Assembly (NCBI GenBank): GCA_963815285.1
Contig: CAWFGB010000009.1
Location: 62,001-126,000, forward strand
Reading direction: 5' to 3'
Source of the DNA: JACCSI01 sp963815285
GTDB taxonomy: Bacteria > Acidobacteriota > Vicinamibacteria > Vicinamibacterales > UBA2999
Length of the DNA stretch: 64,000 bases
Shown: positions 9,043 through 18,177 of the stretch, one piece after another
Numbering within the stretch: the stretch's first letter is position 1
Layout of the letters: the number at the start of each line of letters is the position of its first letter
Made by a program: the position numbers and the translations under genes
Notes under the pieces: model-generated
The model's database searches: none
What the model was told of the DNA's origin: nothing
What the model saw: the letters and a program-made list of their open reading frames with translations, nothing else

Positions 9043-11231
9043 AAGGAGAGGAAGTAAAGGGGAGTCGGTCGCTTCGGCGTAGCGGCACACACGCGCGGAT
9101 CCGAGTGCCGGCACCAGGCTGCGATTCGATGAAGCATTCACCGTCGACCAGGCTCAGTCTCTCCCGCATGCCAATCAATCCGAGCCCCTGGCTTCCCGTG
9201 GTTCTCTCGGGGTCGAAACCGACGCCATCGTCGTCGACCTCGAGTTGAATTTCGTCGCGGCCACCGATGAGCGACACGCGCACGCGATGCACGGCGGCGT
9301 GTCTTAACGTATTGCCCAACGCCTCTTCTAACACCCGGAACAGGGCCAGCGCCACGTCGTCCGGCACGTCGTCGGGCACTCCCTCATGCCGGAAGTCGAT
9401 GGTGATGCCGTGGCGGGCGGACAGCCGCTCGCAGAAGCTCTGGGCTGATGCCGTGAGTCCGAGCAGCTCGAGTTTGGAGTACCACTGATCCGAGACTGCC
9501 TGAATGTCTCCCGCCAGATCGCCAAGCTGGACGCACAGCTCCTCGACGCGACCTCGCATCTCGTTGGCGTTCCCTTTCGAGGACTTGCTCAAACGATGCA
9601 GTTCCAACGTGAGCCCAGCCATGCGTTGGCAGAGATCCTCAGTGAGCTCCCTGGCCATCGAGGCGCGCTCGGCTTCGTGCGATCGCATCAGCCGGCGGCT
9701 CAACCTGGACAGTGCTTCGCTGGCGAGCTTGAGCTCGGTCACGTCGATCGCTGCCCCGCTGAACCCGGCAAAGCCATTCGCGGTAAATCTCGGCACAGCA
9801 TTATCGAGGATCCACCGGTACTCACCGTCGTAACGGCGGAGACGGTATTCCATTCGGAAGGGCTCACGGCGTTCGAACGCCCGCGTGTAGATATCAAGGC
9901 AACGGCGGAGGTCATCAGGATAGACCGCTTCGGTCCAGCCATCTCCCAATTCCGCCTCCATCGGTCGGCCGGTGAAATCGAGACGGGCCCGATTGACCGT
10001 CGTGCGCTGTTTGTCGGGACCTGCGCTCCAGATCATGACCGGTGCGGCATCCGACAGCAGACGGAAGCGCTCTTCACTCGCGCGGAGTGCCCGTTCCCCA
10101 CGCTGTCGTTTGACCAGCCGCGCGAACAACACAATCACGAACACCGCTTGAAGACCTGCGAAGGTCACGCCCGCAATGATCTGAAATCGATAGCGTTGCC
10201 AGGCCGTCGGCTCGCGAAATAACACGACGCTGCCAGGCTGCAGGCGATCCTCGGTAATGCCCCAGCGGCGCAGCTCACGGGCATCGAAGGTCGGCGGCGC
10301 CGCCACCTGCGTGGGGGTCGCGAGATTATGCGCCGATTCTCCGCGCAGTAGGCGGACGGCGATGGCCGCCGTGTTCCGGCTCAGTTCCTCCAAGGACACC
10401 AGCGGTCCCCCCACGATCCCGTGGCCCAGTTGATTGCTGTGCAAACCGAAGATGGGCGCGTTGGCGGCGGCGTGCAGCGCGCCCAACGTTTTCTCCTGGA
10501 CATGACGATCACCCTTCGCGTCCAAGGACAAGAGGCCGTAGAGGATGGCCGATTGCGGCGGCAGCGAGGCGCTGTCCTTCAGCATTTCCTCGAAGGACAG
10601 CTCATTGGTCCAGATGAACGTCAATCGATCCTCGAATCGTCGAAGACCGCGTTTAACCTCCTTGAGCCAGAACTGCTCGAACTGGGACGCTCCGATAACC
10701 ACGAAGACGGTCCTCGTGTCTGGGCAGGAGCTGCAGGATGGTATCGATCATCTGCGGCGGGTCATGCTCGACCGCGACCGCCGTTTGGTTGGCGACAGTG
10801 CCCATGTTCTGCACGAAACGGCGATCAACGCCGGCCAGCAGCATCGGCGTTGTGGGAAAGAGCTGCTCCCGGTACCGCTGTGCGAACGCGGCCGCCGGTC
10901 CCCCGATCGTCACCACGAGATCAAGCCGCCGGCGCGGCAACGTGGATCGAAGATCGTTCAGGATCGATTCTTCTGACGCACTCGCGTCCAGGCGTGCCGC
11001 CTGCAGCGACATCTCGATGAAATCGATCGGTTCTCCGAACAACCGGCTCAGCTCAGGGCGGAAGAGCGCGGCAAACACGTTGTGGGATCCGACGTCGCGT
11101 TCGTACGAGTAGAGCAGCAACGCCTGCTGCGGCTCGGCGTGTGCGCCGCTTACCGACGCGCACCACAGAAGAACCACCGTCACCCAGATGGCGTGAAGAC
11201 GGCACCTGTGGGACTGGCAGCCGCTCAGCAT
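9011..11231 (-). pseudogene. Hybrid sensor kinase (ABC substrate-binding + PAS + HATPase), frameshifted
   Basis: From ATG 11231 leftward there is a signal peptide (WVTVVLLWCASVSGAHA) and an ABC_sub_bind-type periplasmic domain (ALLLYSYERDVGSHNVF). The frame breaks at a CCC run near 10720-10726. The next frame continues as VFVVIGASQFEQFWLKEVKR, a TM helix (FQIIAGVTFAGLQAVFVIVL), a PAS/PAC domain (FRLLSDAAPVMIWSAGPD to GFSGAAIDVTELK), a NarX-type dimerisation helix and a HATPase_c domain (EEALGNTLRHA, DDDGVGF, GLGLIGMRERL). The phospho-acceptor box reads MARELTEDLCQR where the family has ELH(D/E)D, so the histidine is a threonine encoded by ACT. Nucleotide-binding boxes look intact. Frame and His are both unusual, so function is doubtful. 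Confidence 0.8.
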
Positions 11232-11621
11232 CGCTGCGGGTGGCCGAGGATCTACAGGTCGCGGGCGAGCCTTGTACATTCGAGGGGCTGACGCAGATGA
11301 TACTCGGCCAGGGAGGGTTCGTCGATGCCGAGTTCGAAGTGCCGCCGCCGCAGCTCGGTCCAGCATCGCCCTCTAAATTTGCGGCTAAATTTTGCGGCAT
11401 CGACCGCTTGCCATGGCGACGTCGGTGCGGCGTCCATGGCGGCATCAGGCTAGCCCAGCTATACCCATTGTCTGCGACAGCTGATGCTGCCGCTCGTGAC
11501 TGTGCTTGTCAGCAGGTTGAGTACGGTGATGTCGGCATCCACGAAGAATTCGTAATCCATGACCGGCACGTCGAGGTCGCCGCGCTTGGCCATCGCCTGC
11601 AGCTGACTCGTGTCCTCAGCG
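11232..11621. other. Intergenic region, nothing recognised
   Basis: About 390 bases lie between the sensor-kinase start and the end of the TolC-family gene. The open frames here are short and lack family features. It should contain the kinase promoter, but I cannot point to convincing boxes. Confidence 0.35.
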
Positions 11622-13088
11622 CTAATGCTGCTGGGTGCCGCCTGGAGGCGCTGTGGTCGCGGGCTTTGGCGGCAGCTCGAAGCTGCCACCGAGCGCAAGG
11701 TGGAGATTCACGCGTTGCACCCGCTGTTCGGTCTGTACCCGGATAAGGGCGGAGCGCGTAGCCGTCAGCGCCAGCTGCCGCTGCTCCACGAACCTGAGAT
11801 CGGTACTGCCGACCTTGAACTGCGTCTGGACGACGGAGAGGGCCTGCTGATTGTCGGAGAGCGCCTGCGTCAGGATCTGCTCACGCTCGCGCGCGGCGAT
11901 CTCGGCGGAAAGTGCCCCTTCCACCTCTCCAAACGCGCGCAGTCCCACCACGGCGTACTCGGCGATCGCCTGTTTCTGCTCGGCCGTCCGAATTTCGACC
12001 TGCGTTTTGAGCGCGCCACCCCGGTACAGTGGCGCCAGCAGGTTGGCGCCAAGATTCCACACCGGATTGCTGTGATCCTTCAGCTCGAACAGCTCGCTCG
12101 AGATCGCGCTTACGCCGGTCGTGAGCGCGATCGCCGGCAGGCGGGCCGCCTTGGCTTCCTGAATCAAATTGAACGCGGCCGCCACGCGCCGCTCCGCGGC
12201 GATCACATCGGGGCGCCGCTCCAGCAGCTCCGATGGCAGTCCGGCCGGAACCTCGTCGGGGAAGCCGGGCAACTGCGGCGTCGTGGTCGCAGCGGCGGAC
12301 GGGTAGCGTCCGAGCAGGAGCTCGAGCGCTCGAATCGCCTGCTCTCGCCCGAGCTCCAGCTCACGCAGGGCGTCGCGATAGCTCCCGACGGTTGCGCGCG
12401 CCACGAACACGTCCTCTTGACCGGCCACCCCGATACGCACTCGGTCGCCGGCGAGGCGGACGAGCTCCTCGTTCGCACGAATGGACTCGCGTGCTGCCTC
12501 AACTTGCAATCCCGCCTCGGTGGCCAGGAACCAGCTCTTGGCGACGAGGGCCGCTATCGATTGGCGCGCGTACTCAAAATCCGCCTCCGCGGACGTGGCC
12601 TGCGCTGCGCTCGCCGCCCGGCCGTAGCGAACGCGGCCCCACAGGTCGAGCTCCCAATTCGCGGTGAGGACGCCGCCCTGGATGCCCGAGCCGTCCCCGG
12701 ACAACTTGCCGCCGCCCCGCGCCAGAAGATCCACTGACGGATACAGCCTTGCCCCGGCAAGCTTGGCGAGGAGCTGCGCCTGTTCGACCCGCGCGGCACC
12801 CACACGCAGGTCGGCGTTGTGGGCGATGGCTTCGGCGACCGCCGCCGCCAGCTGATCGTCCTGGAAGGCCGCCACCCAGTTGTCCGCCGCCGTGCTGGGG
12901 CCGACTCCTGTCGCCGTCCACTGCCCCGGGGTCTGCAGCGTGGGCAACGCCTGCTCTTTGACGGCCGCGGCATCGGGCGGCGCCTTCAGCGCACAAGCAG
13001 ACACCATCGTCGCCACCAGTCCGGCTGCGAGTGGGGCCGCGATGGCCCGAAGCCGGCGCCGCGCACTTAATCGTGGTCGAGAAGCCAT
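11622..13088 (-). CDS. TolC-family outer-membrane efflux lipoprotein (NodT type)
   Basis: This 488-residue protein has a lipoprotein signal (LAAGLVATMVSACALK, cysteine near residue 32) and two outer-membrane efflux repeats. Typical family text is visible: DNWVAAFQDDQLAAAVAEAI, NADLRVGAARVEQAQ, TANWELDLWGRVRYG, and in the second half LPSELLERRPDVIAAERRVA and PLYRGGALKTQVEIRTAEQ. These are hallmarks of OprM/CusC/NodT exit ducts that trimerise across the outer membrane. It is the last gene of an operon with the HlyD-type adaptor (13 bases upstream) and a DUF3302 protein. No inner-membrane pump is adjacent. Confidence 0.93.
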   Translation of the reverse strand: MASRPRLSARRRLRAIAAPLAAGLVATMVSACALKAPPDAAAVKEQALPTLQTPGQWTATGVGPSTAADNWVAAFQDDQLAAAVAEAIAHNADLRVGAARVEQAQLLAKLAGARLYPSVDLLARGGGKLSGDGSGIQGGVLTANWELDLWGRVRYGRAASAAQATSAEADFEYARQSIAALVAKSWFLATEAGLQVEAARESIRANEELVRLAGDRVRIGVAGQEDVFVARATVGSYRDALRELELGREQAIRALELLLGRYPSAAATTTPQLPGFPDEVPAGLPSELLERRPDVIAAERRVAAAFNLIQEAKAARLPAIALTTGVSAISSELFELKDHSNPVWNLGANLLAPLYRGGALKTQVEIRTAEQKQAIAEYAVVGLRAFGEVEGALSAEIAAREREQILTQALSDNQQALSVVQTQFKVGSTDLRFVEQRQLALTATRSALIRVQTEQRVQRVNLHLALGGSFELPPKPATTAPPGGTQQH

Positions 13089-13101
13089 CGCGTGCCGTCC
13101 T

Positions 13102-14373
13102 TTAGTGGAGACTGATGTGGTGCTTGATGATGATGTAGTCGAGATACGACGACGTCCTCAGCAGCACCTTGCGAATGAGGTGAATGAGCGAGAGGTGCTC
13201 GGTGTAGATCGCCGTCGCGCCGCGCGCGCCGGCCGCCAGGAAGAGGGCGTGGTCTTTCTCGGCGACCACGAGCTTCACCGGGAACCGGCCAGGCGGGGCG
13301 GCGAACATCGTCACTGGCAGATTGCCGGACGCGTCCAGCTGCCCTTGCGACTGCGCCCAGATTATCGAATCCACGTGCGCCTTGATGATGCGGCCCGGAT
13401 AGGTGTCGAGCGTAATCTCGGCTTCGTTGCCCGGAGCGATCTGATGCAGTTCGTTCTGATTGAACAGCGCGAAGATCTGATACTCGGTGTCGACGAAAGT
13501 CATCACCTCGTTGAACGGCATGCCGGCCACGAAGAAGCCGGGGCGAAGCATCACGTTGACCATCGTGCCGTCGGCCGGGGCGCGCACGGTCGTCTCCTGC
13601 AGATTCCAGCGGGCGTTTGCGAGTTGTGCACGCAGCGTCTCGACCTGCGCCAGGGCGACCCGCACCTGCGCCTGAGCCGTCGCGATCTGCGCCTTGGCCC
13701 CCGCCACCGTCGCAAGGTCCCCCTTGACCCGGCCAGACAGCTTCTCCTTCACCTGTTGTTCCGCCGCGCGCGCCGCGGCGATCTGCGCCGTGAGCTCGTT
13801 GACGTTGGTCTGCGCCTGCTCCAGATCGAAACGATTGCCGGCGCCGGTGGCGACGAGCTCCGTGTTCTGCGCCACCCTCTTCCTTGCCAGTTCGAGCGAC
13901 GCCTGGAGGGACGTCATCTGGCCGGTCGCCTGGTTGAGTTGCTCGCCTAATTCGCGCTCGCCGGCCACCGCGTCGGGCAGGCGTGCCTGCATCTCGGCGA
14001 GCCGGGCCTGCTCGGCGCCGACCTTCGCCTCCTCCGATTTCAGTTGCGCTTCGAGCGACTGTACCTCGCTCTCATAGGGCGTCGGGTCGATCCGGAAGAG
14101 CACGTCACCCTTCTTGACCGGCCGGTTGTTTTCGACCGGCACTTCGATCACCCGCCCACGCACCTGCGAGACGATAGGCACGGTGTACTTGATGACCCTG
14201 ACGTCGGTCGTCGTCGGCGCGAAGATGTTCAGCAGGAGGATCGTCGACACCAGGACCACCACCGGGAAGATGATGACGGCGACCTTCCACGGCGTAGTCC
14301 AGGGCAGGAGCTTTAGTTTGATGAAGATCAGCCAGACAAAGAACGCGTAGATACCAACCAGGAGGATTTCCAT
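13102..14373 (-). CDS. HlyD-family membrane fusion protein (YiaV/YibH type)
   Basis: The 423-residue protein has two N-terminal TM segments (LVGIYAFFVWLIFIKL and VAVIIFPVVVLVSTILLLNI), a biotinyl-lipoyl half-motif (VSQVRGRVIEVPVENNRPV, then KKGDVLFRIDP), a long coiled-coil hairpin (about residues 115-265), the second lipoyl half (VRAPADGTMVNVMLRPG) and a beta-barrel domain. The double-TM N-terminus and partnership with a DUF3302 protein match the E. coli YiaV-YiaW pair. Its ATG directly abuts the DUF3302 stop, so the two are coupled. It should bridge the inner membrane to the TolC-type duct. The substrate is unknown. Confidence 0.9.
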   Translation of the reverse strand: MEILLVGIYAFFVWLIFIKLKLLPWTTPWKVAVIIFPVVVLVSTILLLNIFAPTTTDVRVIKYTVPIVSQVRGRVIEVPVENNRPVKKGDVLFRIDPTPYESEVQSLEAQLKSEEAKVGAEQARLAEMQARLPDAVAGERELGEQLNQATGQMTSLQASLELARKRVAQNTELVATGAGNRFDLEQAQTNVNELTAQIAAARAAEQQVKEKLSGRVKGDLATVAGAKAQIATAQAQVRVALAQVETLRAQLANARWNLQETTVRAPADGTMVNVMLRPGFFVAGMPFNEVMTFVDTEYQIFALFNQNELHQIAPGNEAEITLDTYPGRIIKAHVDSIIWAQSQGQLDASGNLPVTMFAAPPGRFPVKLVVAEKDHALFLAAGARGATAIYTEHLSLIHLIRKVLLRTSSYLDYIIIKHHISLH

Positions 14374-14946
14374 CTAACGAGCCCCCTCGCTATCCGCGAC
14401 TCGTGCCTCGAGGGCTTCGATATCCGCGCGGAGCGCCTTCAATTCGTCCGCGGGCACGCCCCGCTCTTCCAGCTGCAACAGCCGATTACGAAGGTTCTCT
14501 GTGACAGCCTCGCTCCCGACAGACAGTTCGTCTGGGTGCTCCTTGAAATAGTCGGGATGCTTGTCGGTTCCGTAGGCCAGCTTGTAGCCCACCGGCTTTG
14601 TGTACGCCCACAGCCAGGCCATCGGCCAGAGCAGCCCCCCGAAGGCGAGCGATAGGAAGCACAACGTGCGGATGCCCTCGAGCTGGGGATGGTGCCGCTT
14701 GTGCGCGATCTTTTCTGGCAGCACGTGCACCAACCAGAACAGGGTGATGAGCACGACGGGAACGACGAAAAGCACGAAGACGGCCAGGAAGTTTGCCACC
14801 GCGTCTTCCGTCTCGGGCGACATCAACGATGCCGATGCTATCGACGGGGAAGCCAGCGACAAGGCGACGGCGAGCAGACCGACGAGGAGCGAACGCGACG
14901 CGTGATGCGCCAGTGTCGCGGCGGGAAGCGTGAGATTGGGCATCAT
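14374..14946 (-). CDS. DUF3302 inner-membrane protein (YiaW-like)
   Basis: I choose ATG 14946 (a second ATG follows at 14943); the longer frame upstream has no membrane or family features. The 190-residue product has a signal-anchor (LLVGLLAVALSLASPSIA) and two TM segments (FLAVFVLFVVPVVLITLFWL, LCFLSLAFGGLLWPMAWLW). Between them lies HVLPEKIAHKRHHPQLEGIR, typical of DUF3302. The C-terminus is a charged helix rich in Leu and Glu that could form a coiled coil. In E. coli the homologue yiaW lies next to the HlyD-type yiaV, and the same order is seen here. Its exact role in export is unknown. Confidence 0.82.
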   Translation of the reverse strand: MMPNLTLPAATLAHHASRSLLVGLLAVALSLASPSIASASLMSPETEDAVANFLAVFVLFVVPVVLITLFWLVHVLPEKIAHKRHHPQLEGIRTLCFLSLAFGGLLWPMAWLWAYTKPVGYKLAYGTDKHPDYFKEHPDELSVGSEAVTENLRNRLLQLEERGVPADELKALRADIEALEARVADSEGAR

Positions 14947-15147
14947 TGAAACACCTGCAGAATCAGACGAGCACCGACAGGGCTCGGCCGGAAAATGCTG
15001 CGCGAACGAGGCGAAGTTGTTGTGACTACAGCGACTTGCACCAACATTGTCTCTGTCGCAGAGAACGACATTATCATACGGCTGCGCCCCAGCCACGATC
15101 CGGTACAGGACCGGCGCGCCGCCCTTTGCGCCGCGGCTAAACGGCCC

Positions 15148-15187
15148 GTCGATAGCATTCTCAATCTAGTCGATAGCATTCTCAATC
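15148..15187. repeat. Tandem 21-bp direct duplication
   Basis: The 19-mer GTCGATAGCATTCTCAATC occurs at 15148-15166 and again at 15169-15187, perfectly conserved, with two bases between. It lies about 200 bases upstream of the DUF3302-HlyD-TolC operon and just downstream of the broken monooxygenase gene. It could be a pair of operator sites or a simple slippage duplication. Confidence 0.7.
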
Positions 15188-15203
15188 CAGGTGTCTGCAG
15201 ACG

Positions 15204-15526
15204 TCAGGCTTCGCCGCCGCCATGACGCACCTCGGCGACGTAATCGAGCCCGCGCGTGAGCGTGATGAAGTCAACTGCACCTGCGGCGGCGCGGGGCTGC
15301 TTCCAAGACCGCCAGGAGCGACGTGAAGCGATCGGAGCGCACGCGGCGTCGGATGTCGGCCTCTGTCGCCCATTCCTCCGCGTAGCGCAGCGTCGAGTCG
15401 TCTTCGATCTCTTCCCAGACGAGACACCCGCGGCAGCCCGGCTCGAAGCGCGTGGGCCGGAGAGTCGGGCTATTCTGGCGTCGAGAGCTCGACAACCGAG
15501 ACCCCGCTTGCCCGGCGTCGCGTCAC
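15204..15526 (-). pseudogene. Antibiotic-biosynthesis-monooxygenase-like (ABM) domain remnant
   Basis: Pieces of an ABM-fold protein are spread over at least two minus-strand frames. One frame gives LRPTRFEPGCRGCLVWEEI then TLRYAEEWATEADIRRRVRS and FTSLLAVLEAAP, the central strand-helix-strand of small ABM enzymes. The frame is lost near 15280-15296, and the next gives VDFITLTRGLDYVAEVR, the last strands. The expected N-terminal strand (VVELSTPE) is in yet another frame and meets a stop. ABM-fold proteins are haem- or quinone-associated monooxygenases or stress proteins of about 100 residues. With two breaks in 320 bases this copy is probably dead unless the assembly is faulty. Confidence 0.6.
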
Positions 15527-15954
15527 GATACGAAGCGAAGTTCAGGGCCGCCGATGTCGAAGTCTCGATACGCGACGCTGCGCGCCGCACCCACCACGCC
15601 ATCGATCATCGTGACGACCGCCAGCCACGAAGCGGTCATCCGTGAACGCGCCCAGCAGAACGGTTGCGCCGGTTTTCTGGAAGCCGGTCGACGCCAACGT
15701 CCTAATCTCCACAATCGCGGCGCTCGCCGACCGCCTGCCCTGAAGGCCGTGAGGATGACTCCGTCGCGCGGCCAGGCGCGGTCAGCTCAAGGCTGTCGCT
15801 CAGCCGGCAGACAACATCAGGTAGGCCTCCGCTCACCTTCGAGGGGGTCTCGCGCGCCAATACTTTGCCAAGTACACGGTGGCCGAGGGTTTTTCTGAGG
15901 GTTCCGAATATACTCAGACGCGAGTTCCTCGAAGGCTGTCCATGGAGGTGACTG
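15527..15954. other. Intergenic region, nothing recognised
   Basis: This stretch of about 430 bases precedes the stand-alone receiver gene. No open frame in it has family features. The last part contains a good ribosome site (GGAGG at 15944-15948) serving the receiver. Confidence 0.35.
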
Positions 15955-16386
15955 TTGGCCGTGAGACCGCGCGTGCTGGTTGCGGACGATCACCCGGGGA
16001 TGGCAAAGGCCGTCTGCCGGTTGCTGTCAGTGGATTGCGAGGTTGTAGGAAGCGTGGCAGACGGCAGCGCCTTGCTAGAGGCAGTGCAACGGCTCCAGCC
16101 TGACGTGGTCGTGCTCGACGTCAACCTCCCGAACATCCACGGACTAGAGGCGTGTCGTCAGATCACCCAACTGTACCCGGAGATGAAAGTCATCGTGTTC
16201 ACGGCGATGAACGATCCGGAAATCAGGCAGCGATCCTTTGCGGTCGGAGCATCGGCTTTCATATGTAAGCTCGACTTGGTCGACGACCTGCTCTCGGCGG
16301 TCACTCGCCTGTTTGTCGAGCGTGTTGATTCTGTCGACCGTGTTGATTTAGAGGGCGATGCATTGCCGGTTCCTGCTCGAGAGTGA
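15955..16386 (+). CDS. Stand-alone response-regulator receiver protein
   Basis: The start is TTG 15955, six bases after GGAGG; GTG 15961 is a possible alternative. The 143-residue product is a single REC domain: RVLVADDHPGMAKAVCRLL holds the acidic pair, VVVLDVNLP the phospho-acceptor Asp (about residue 57), VIVFTAM the conserved Thr, and FICKLD the conserved Lys. The spacing resembles NarL-type regulators, but the chain ends about 20 residues after the domain, with no helix-turn-helix. It therefore works by protein contacts or as a phosphate sink. No histidine kinase is adjacent; the nearest is the degenerate one 5 kb upstream. Confidence 0.85.
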   Translation: MAVRPRVLVADDHPGMAKAVCRLLSVDCEVVGSVADGSALLEAVQRLQPDVVVLDVNLPNIHGLEACRQITQLYPEMKVIVFTAMNDPEIRQRSFAVGASAFICKLDLVDDLLSAVTRLFVERVDSVDRVDLEGDALPVPARE

Positions 16387-16397
16387 CCACGAAGCGC

Positions 16398-16790
16398 TTA
16401 TCGCTTCTGCAGGCGCTCGCCCGTCCACTTGGTCCGGCCGCGGTTGGTCGTTAGCTCACCTTCAAGCGTGCCGTCGTCCAGCATCCGCGCGATGATGGGT
16501 CCGCCGGGCGTGCCGCCGTGCTTGGTGGGCGGCGCGTCCTCGGTCTTCTCCCCCTTCAGGGTTAGCGTTCGCTCCACGTAAGTGCCTTCGAGCAGCTGCC
16601 GTTGGCCCATCATCAGCATCACGCCTGTGACCGCCGCATCCTTCTGCTCGAGCTCGAGGCCCACCTGGTGGCCTTCGATGAGCATGATCCAGACGCCGCT
16701 GACATCGGTGAGCGACCCGGCTGGCTTGCTCTGGGCTGCGAGCGCGAGGGGAAGGAGCGACAGTGCCACGACAAGTGTGTTCTTGAGCAT
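16398..16790 (-). CDS. Small secreted protein of unknown function
   Basis: This 130-residue protein has a clear signal peptide (NTLVVALSLLPLALAAQS). A single small beta-rich domain follows, with GVWIMLIEGHQVGLELEQK, VTGVMLMMGQRQLLEGTYV and DDGTLEGELTTNRGRTKWTG. The alternation of strands and turns resembles lipocalin-like or avidin-like barrels that begin with a (S)GVW motif, but I cannot assign it. It ends 12 bases from the stop of the convergent receiver gene. It is probably periplasmic. Confidence 0.65.
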   Translation of the reverse strand: MLKNTLVVALSLLPLALAAQSKPAGSLTDVSGVWIMLIEGHQVGLELEQKDAAVTGVMLMMGQRQLLEGTYVERTLTLKGEKTEDAPPTKHGGTPGGPIIARMLDDGTLEGELTTNRGRTKWTGERLQKR

Positions 16791-16894
16791 GCCGCCGATT
16801 CTGCCGGCTCATGGCTGAACCGAAGCTGAATGAATTAGCGGGCACGGCCCGTGGCGAGGCCAAGGCGCAATCGCAGTCTTCAACTCGTTCGCGA

Positions 16895-18034
16895 CTAGTA
16901 TCCTCGGCTCGCTCCGCCACCACCGGACCTTCCGCCGCCGAAACTGCTGCTGCGCGATCCTCCGCCAGAAGAAGACGACGAGCTCGATTCGGTGATGCGT
17001 GGAAGGGTCTTCGTGAACTCCCGCGTGAAGCTGCAGAACGCGCACGTTTCGACGACGCGGGCGCTGCCGCTCGACCGTGTCGTCGCCGGCGTGATCACGT
17101 GTTCCTTCGATGATTTCGTGCGGTTGGAGCACTGAGGGCACTTGTCGTACTGACTCACCCATTTCGGGTAGCGCAGCGTGAAACTGTGTGAGCATGCCGG
17201 ACACTTCCACACGTCGTAGTCCACGCTGCCAATGCGCTCCTCGGCAAGCTGTCCTTCCTGCAGCAGCTCATTGTCGTCGGCCTCGGAGAGCCGGAGCATG
17301 CGGGTCTGGCACTCGGGACAGCGACGGCGACGATAGCGACGCCACTTGCGGAAGCCGATGATGGAGCCGACGCCGACCGGGATCGCCCCGACGAGCGGCA
17401 GCAAGACGGACGAGCTGGCGGAGGAGTCCGCTCCGTACGATTCGGTTGCCGCCAGGGGCAACTCGATGTCCTCATTTCGAGCAGCCGCCAGCAGCGCATC
17501 CACCCCGGCGACGATCCCGTCGTCGAAGTTACCTGACCGGAACTTCGGAATGACATACGAGTCGAGAATCGCGCCCGCGCGGCCGTCGGGCAGCACGCCC
17601 TCGAGACCATAGCCGACCTCGACTCGCACCACGCGGTCACCTACTGACCAGAGGAACAGCAGTCCGTTGTCACGGTCTTGCTTACCAATGCCCCACATTT
17701 CGAACAGCCTCGCGGCGGCCTCCTCGACGGAGATGCCGTCAAGTGAGCGAAGCACGACAACCGCCATCTCGATACCGGTGCTGCGTTCGAACGCCCCGAT
17801 CGCGTCGTTGAGACGTGACACGGTGTCGGCGCGCAGGGCACCGGGCATGTCGGTGACCCACGTTCCGTTCTGCACGCGTGGGTTGGGAATGCTGCTGAGC
17901 GGTTCGGCACCGGCAGCCAGCAGCACCGGCATCGCCACAACGGCAAGAATCGCTGCCCCTGTGCAAGGCCGAGTGAGCAGAGAGGCGGACGGCCGATTCA
18001 CGACGCTACGGATAGTAGCGCAGCCCGACAGCAT
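16895..18034 (-). CDS. TPM-domain (YgcG-like) protein with zinc ribbons
   Basis: The start is ATG 18034, after CGAGGTGGG; the 50 upstream codons are Arg/Pro-rich with no family signal. The 379-residue product has an N-terminal hydrophobic segment (AAILAVVAMPVLLAAGA), a TPM_phosphatase domain (VTDMPGALRADTVSRLNDAI to SGNFDDGIVAGVDALLAAA), a TM helix (SVLLPLVGAIPVGVGSIIGF), then cysteine pairs CPECQTRM, CPACSHSF, CPQCSNRT and CAFCSF that look like two zinc ribbons. It ends in the Ser/Gly-rich tail (SSFGGGRSGGGGASRGY) seen in many TPM proteins. Family members act at the membrane; some TPM domains have phosphatase activity or help photosystem II repair. The specific role here is unknown. Confidence 0.85.
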   Translation of the reverse strand: MLSGCATIRSVVNRPSASLLTRPCTGAAILAVVAMPVLLAAGAEPLSSIPNPRVQNGTWVTDMPGALRADTVSRLNDAIGAFERSTGIEMAVVVLRSLDGISVEEAAARLFEMWGIGKQDRDNGLLFLWSVGDRVVRVEVGYGLEGVLPDGRAGAILDSYVIPKFRSGNFDDGIVAGVDALLAAARNEDIELPLAATESYGADSSASSSVLLPLVGAIPVGVGSIIGFRKWRRYRRRRCPECQTRMLRLSEADDNELLQEGQLAEERIGSVDYDVWKCPACSHSFTLRYPKWVSQYDKCPQCSNRTKSSKEHVITPATTRSSGSARVVETCAFCSFTREFTKTLPRITESSSSSSSGGGSRSSSFGGGRSGGGGASRGY

Positions 18035-18177
18035 AGACCCACCTCGACTTCGGGCGCCCGCGGCCGGCCAACGGATGCGGAGCGGTCGCGCCAGATCAAA
18101 AATGGATGGTGCGGTCGATGGAGGCCGCAGCCGTTCGACTACCAAGGAGACTGACTTCGTGGTCCTGGAGGATTCAG

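Noticed and set aside
11610..12737. A 375-codon plus-strand frame opposite the TolC-family gene
   Set aside because: It is an antisense shadow of a clear efflux-duct gene and has no recognisable motif.
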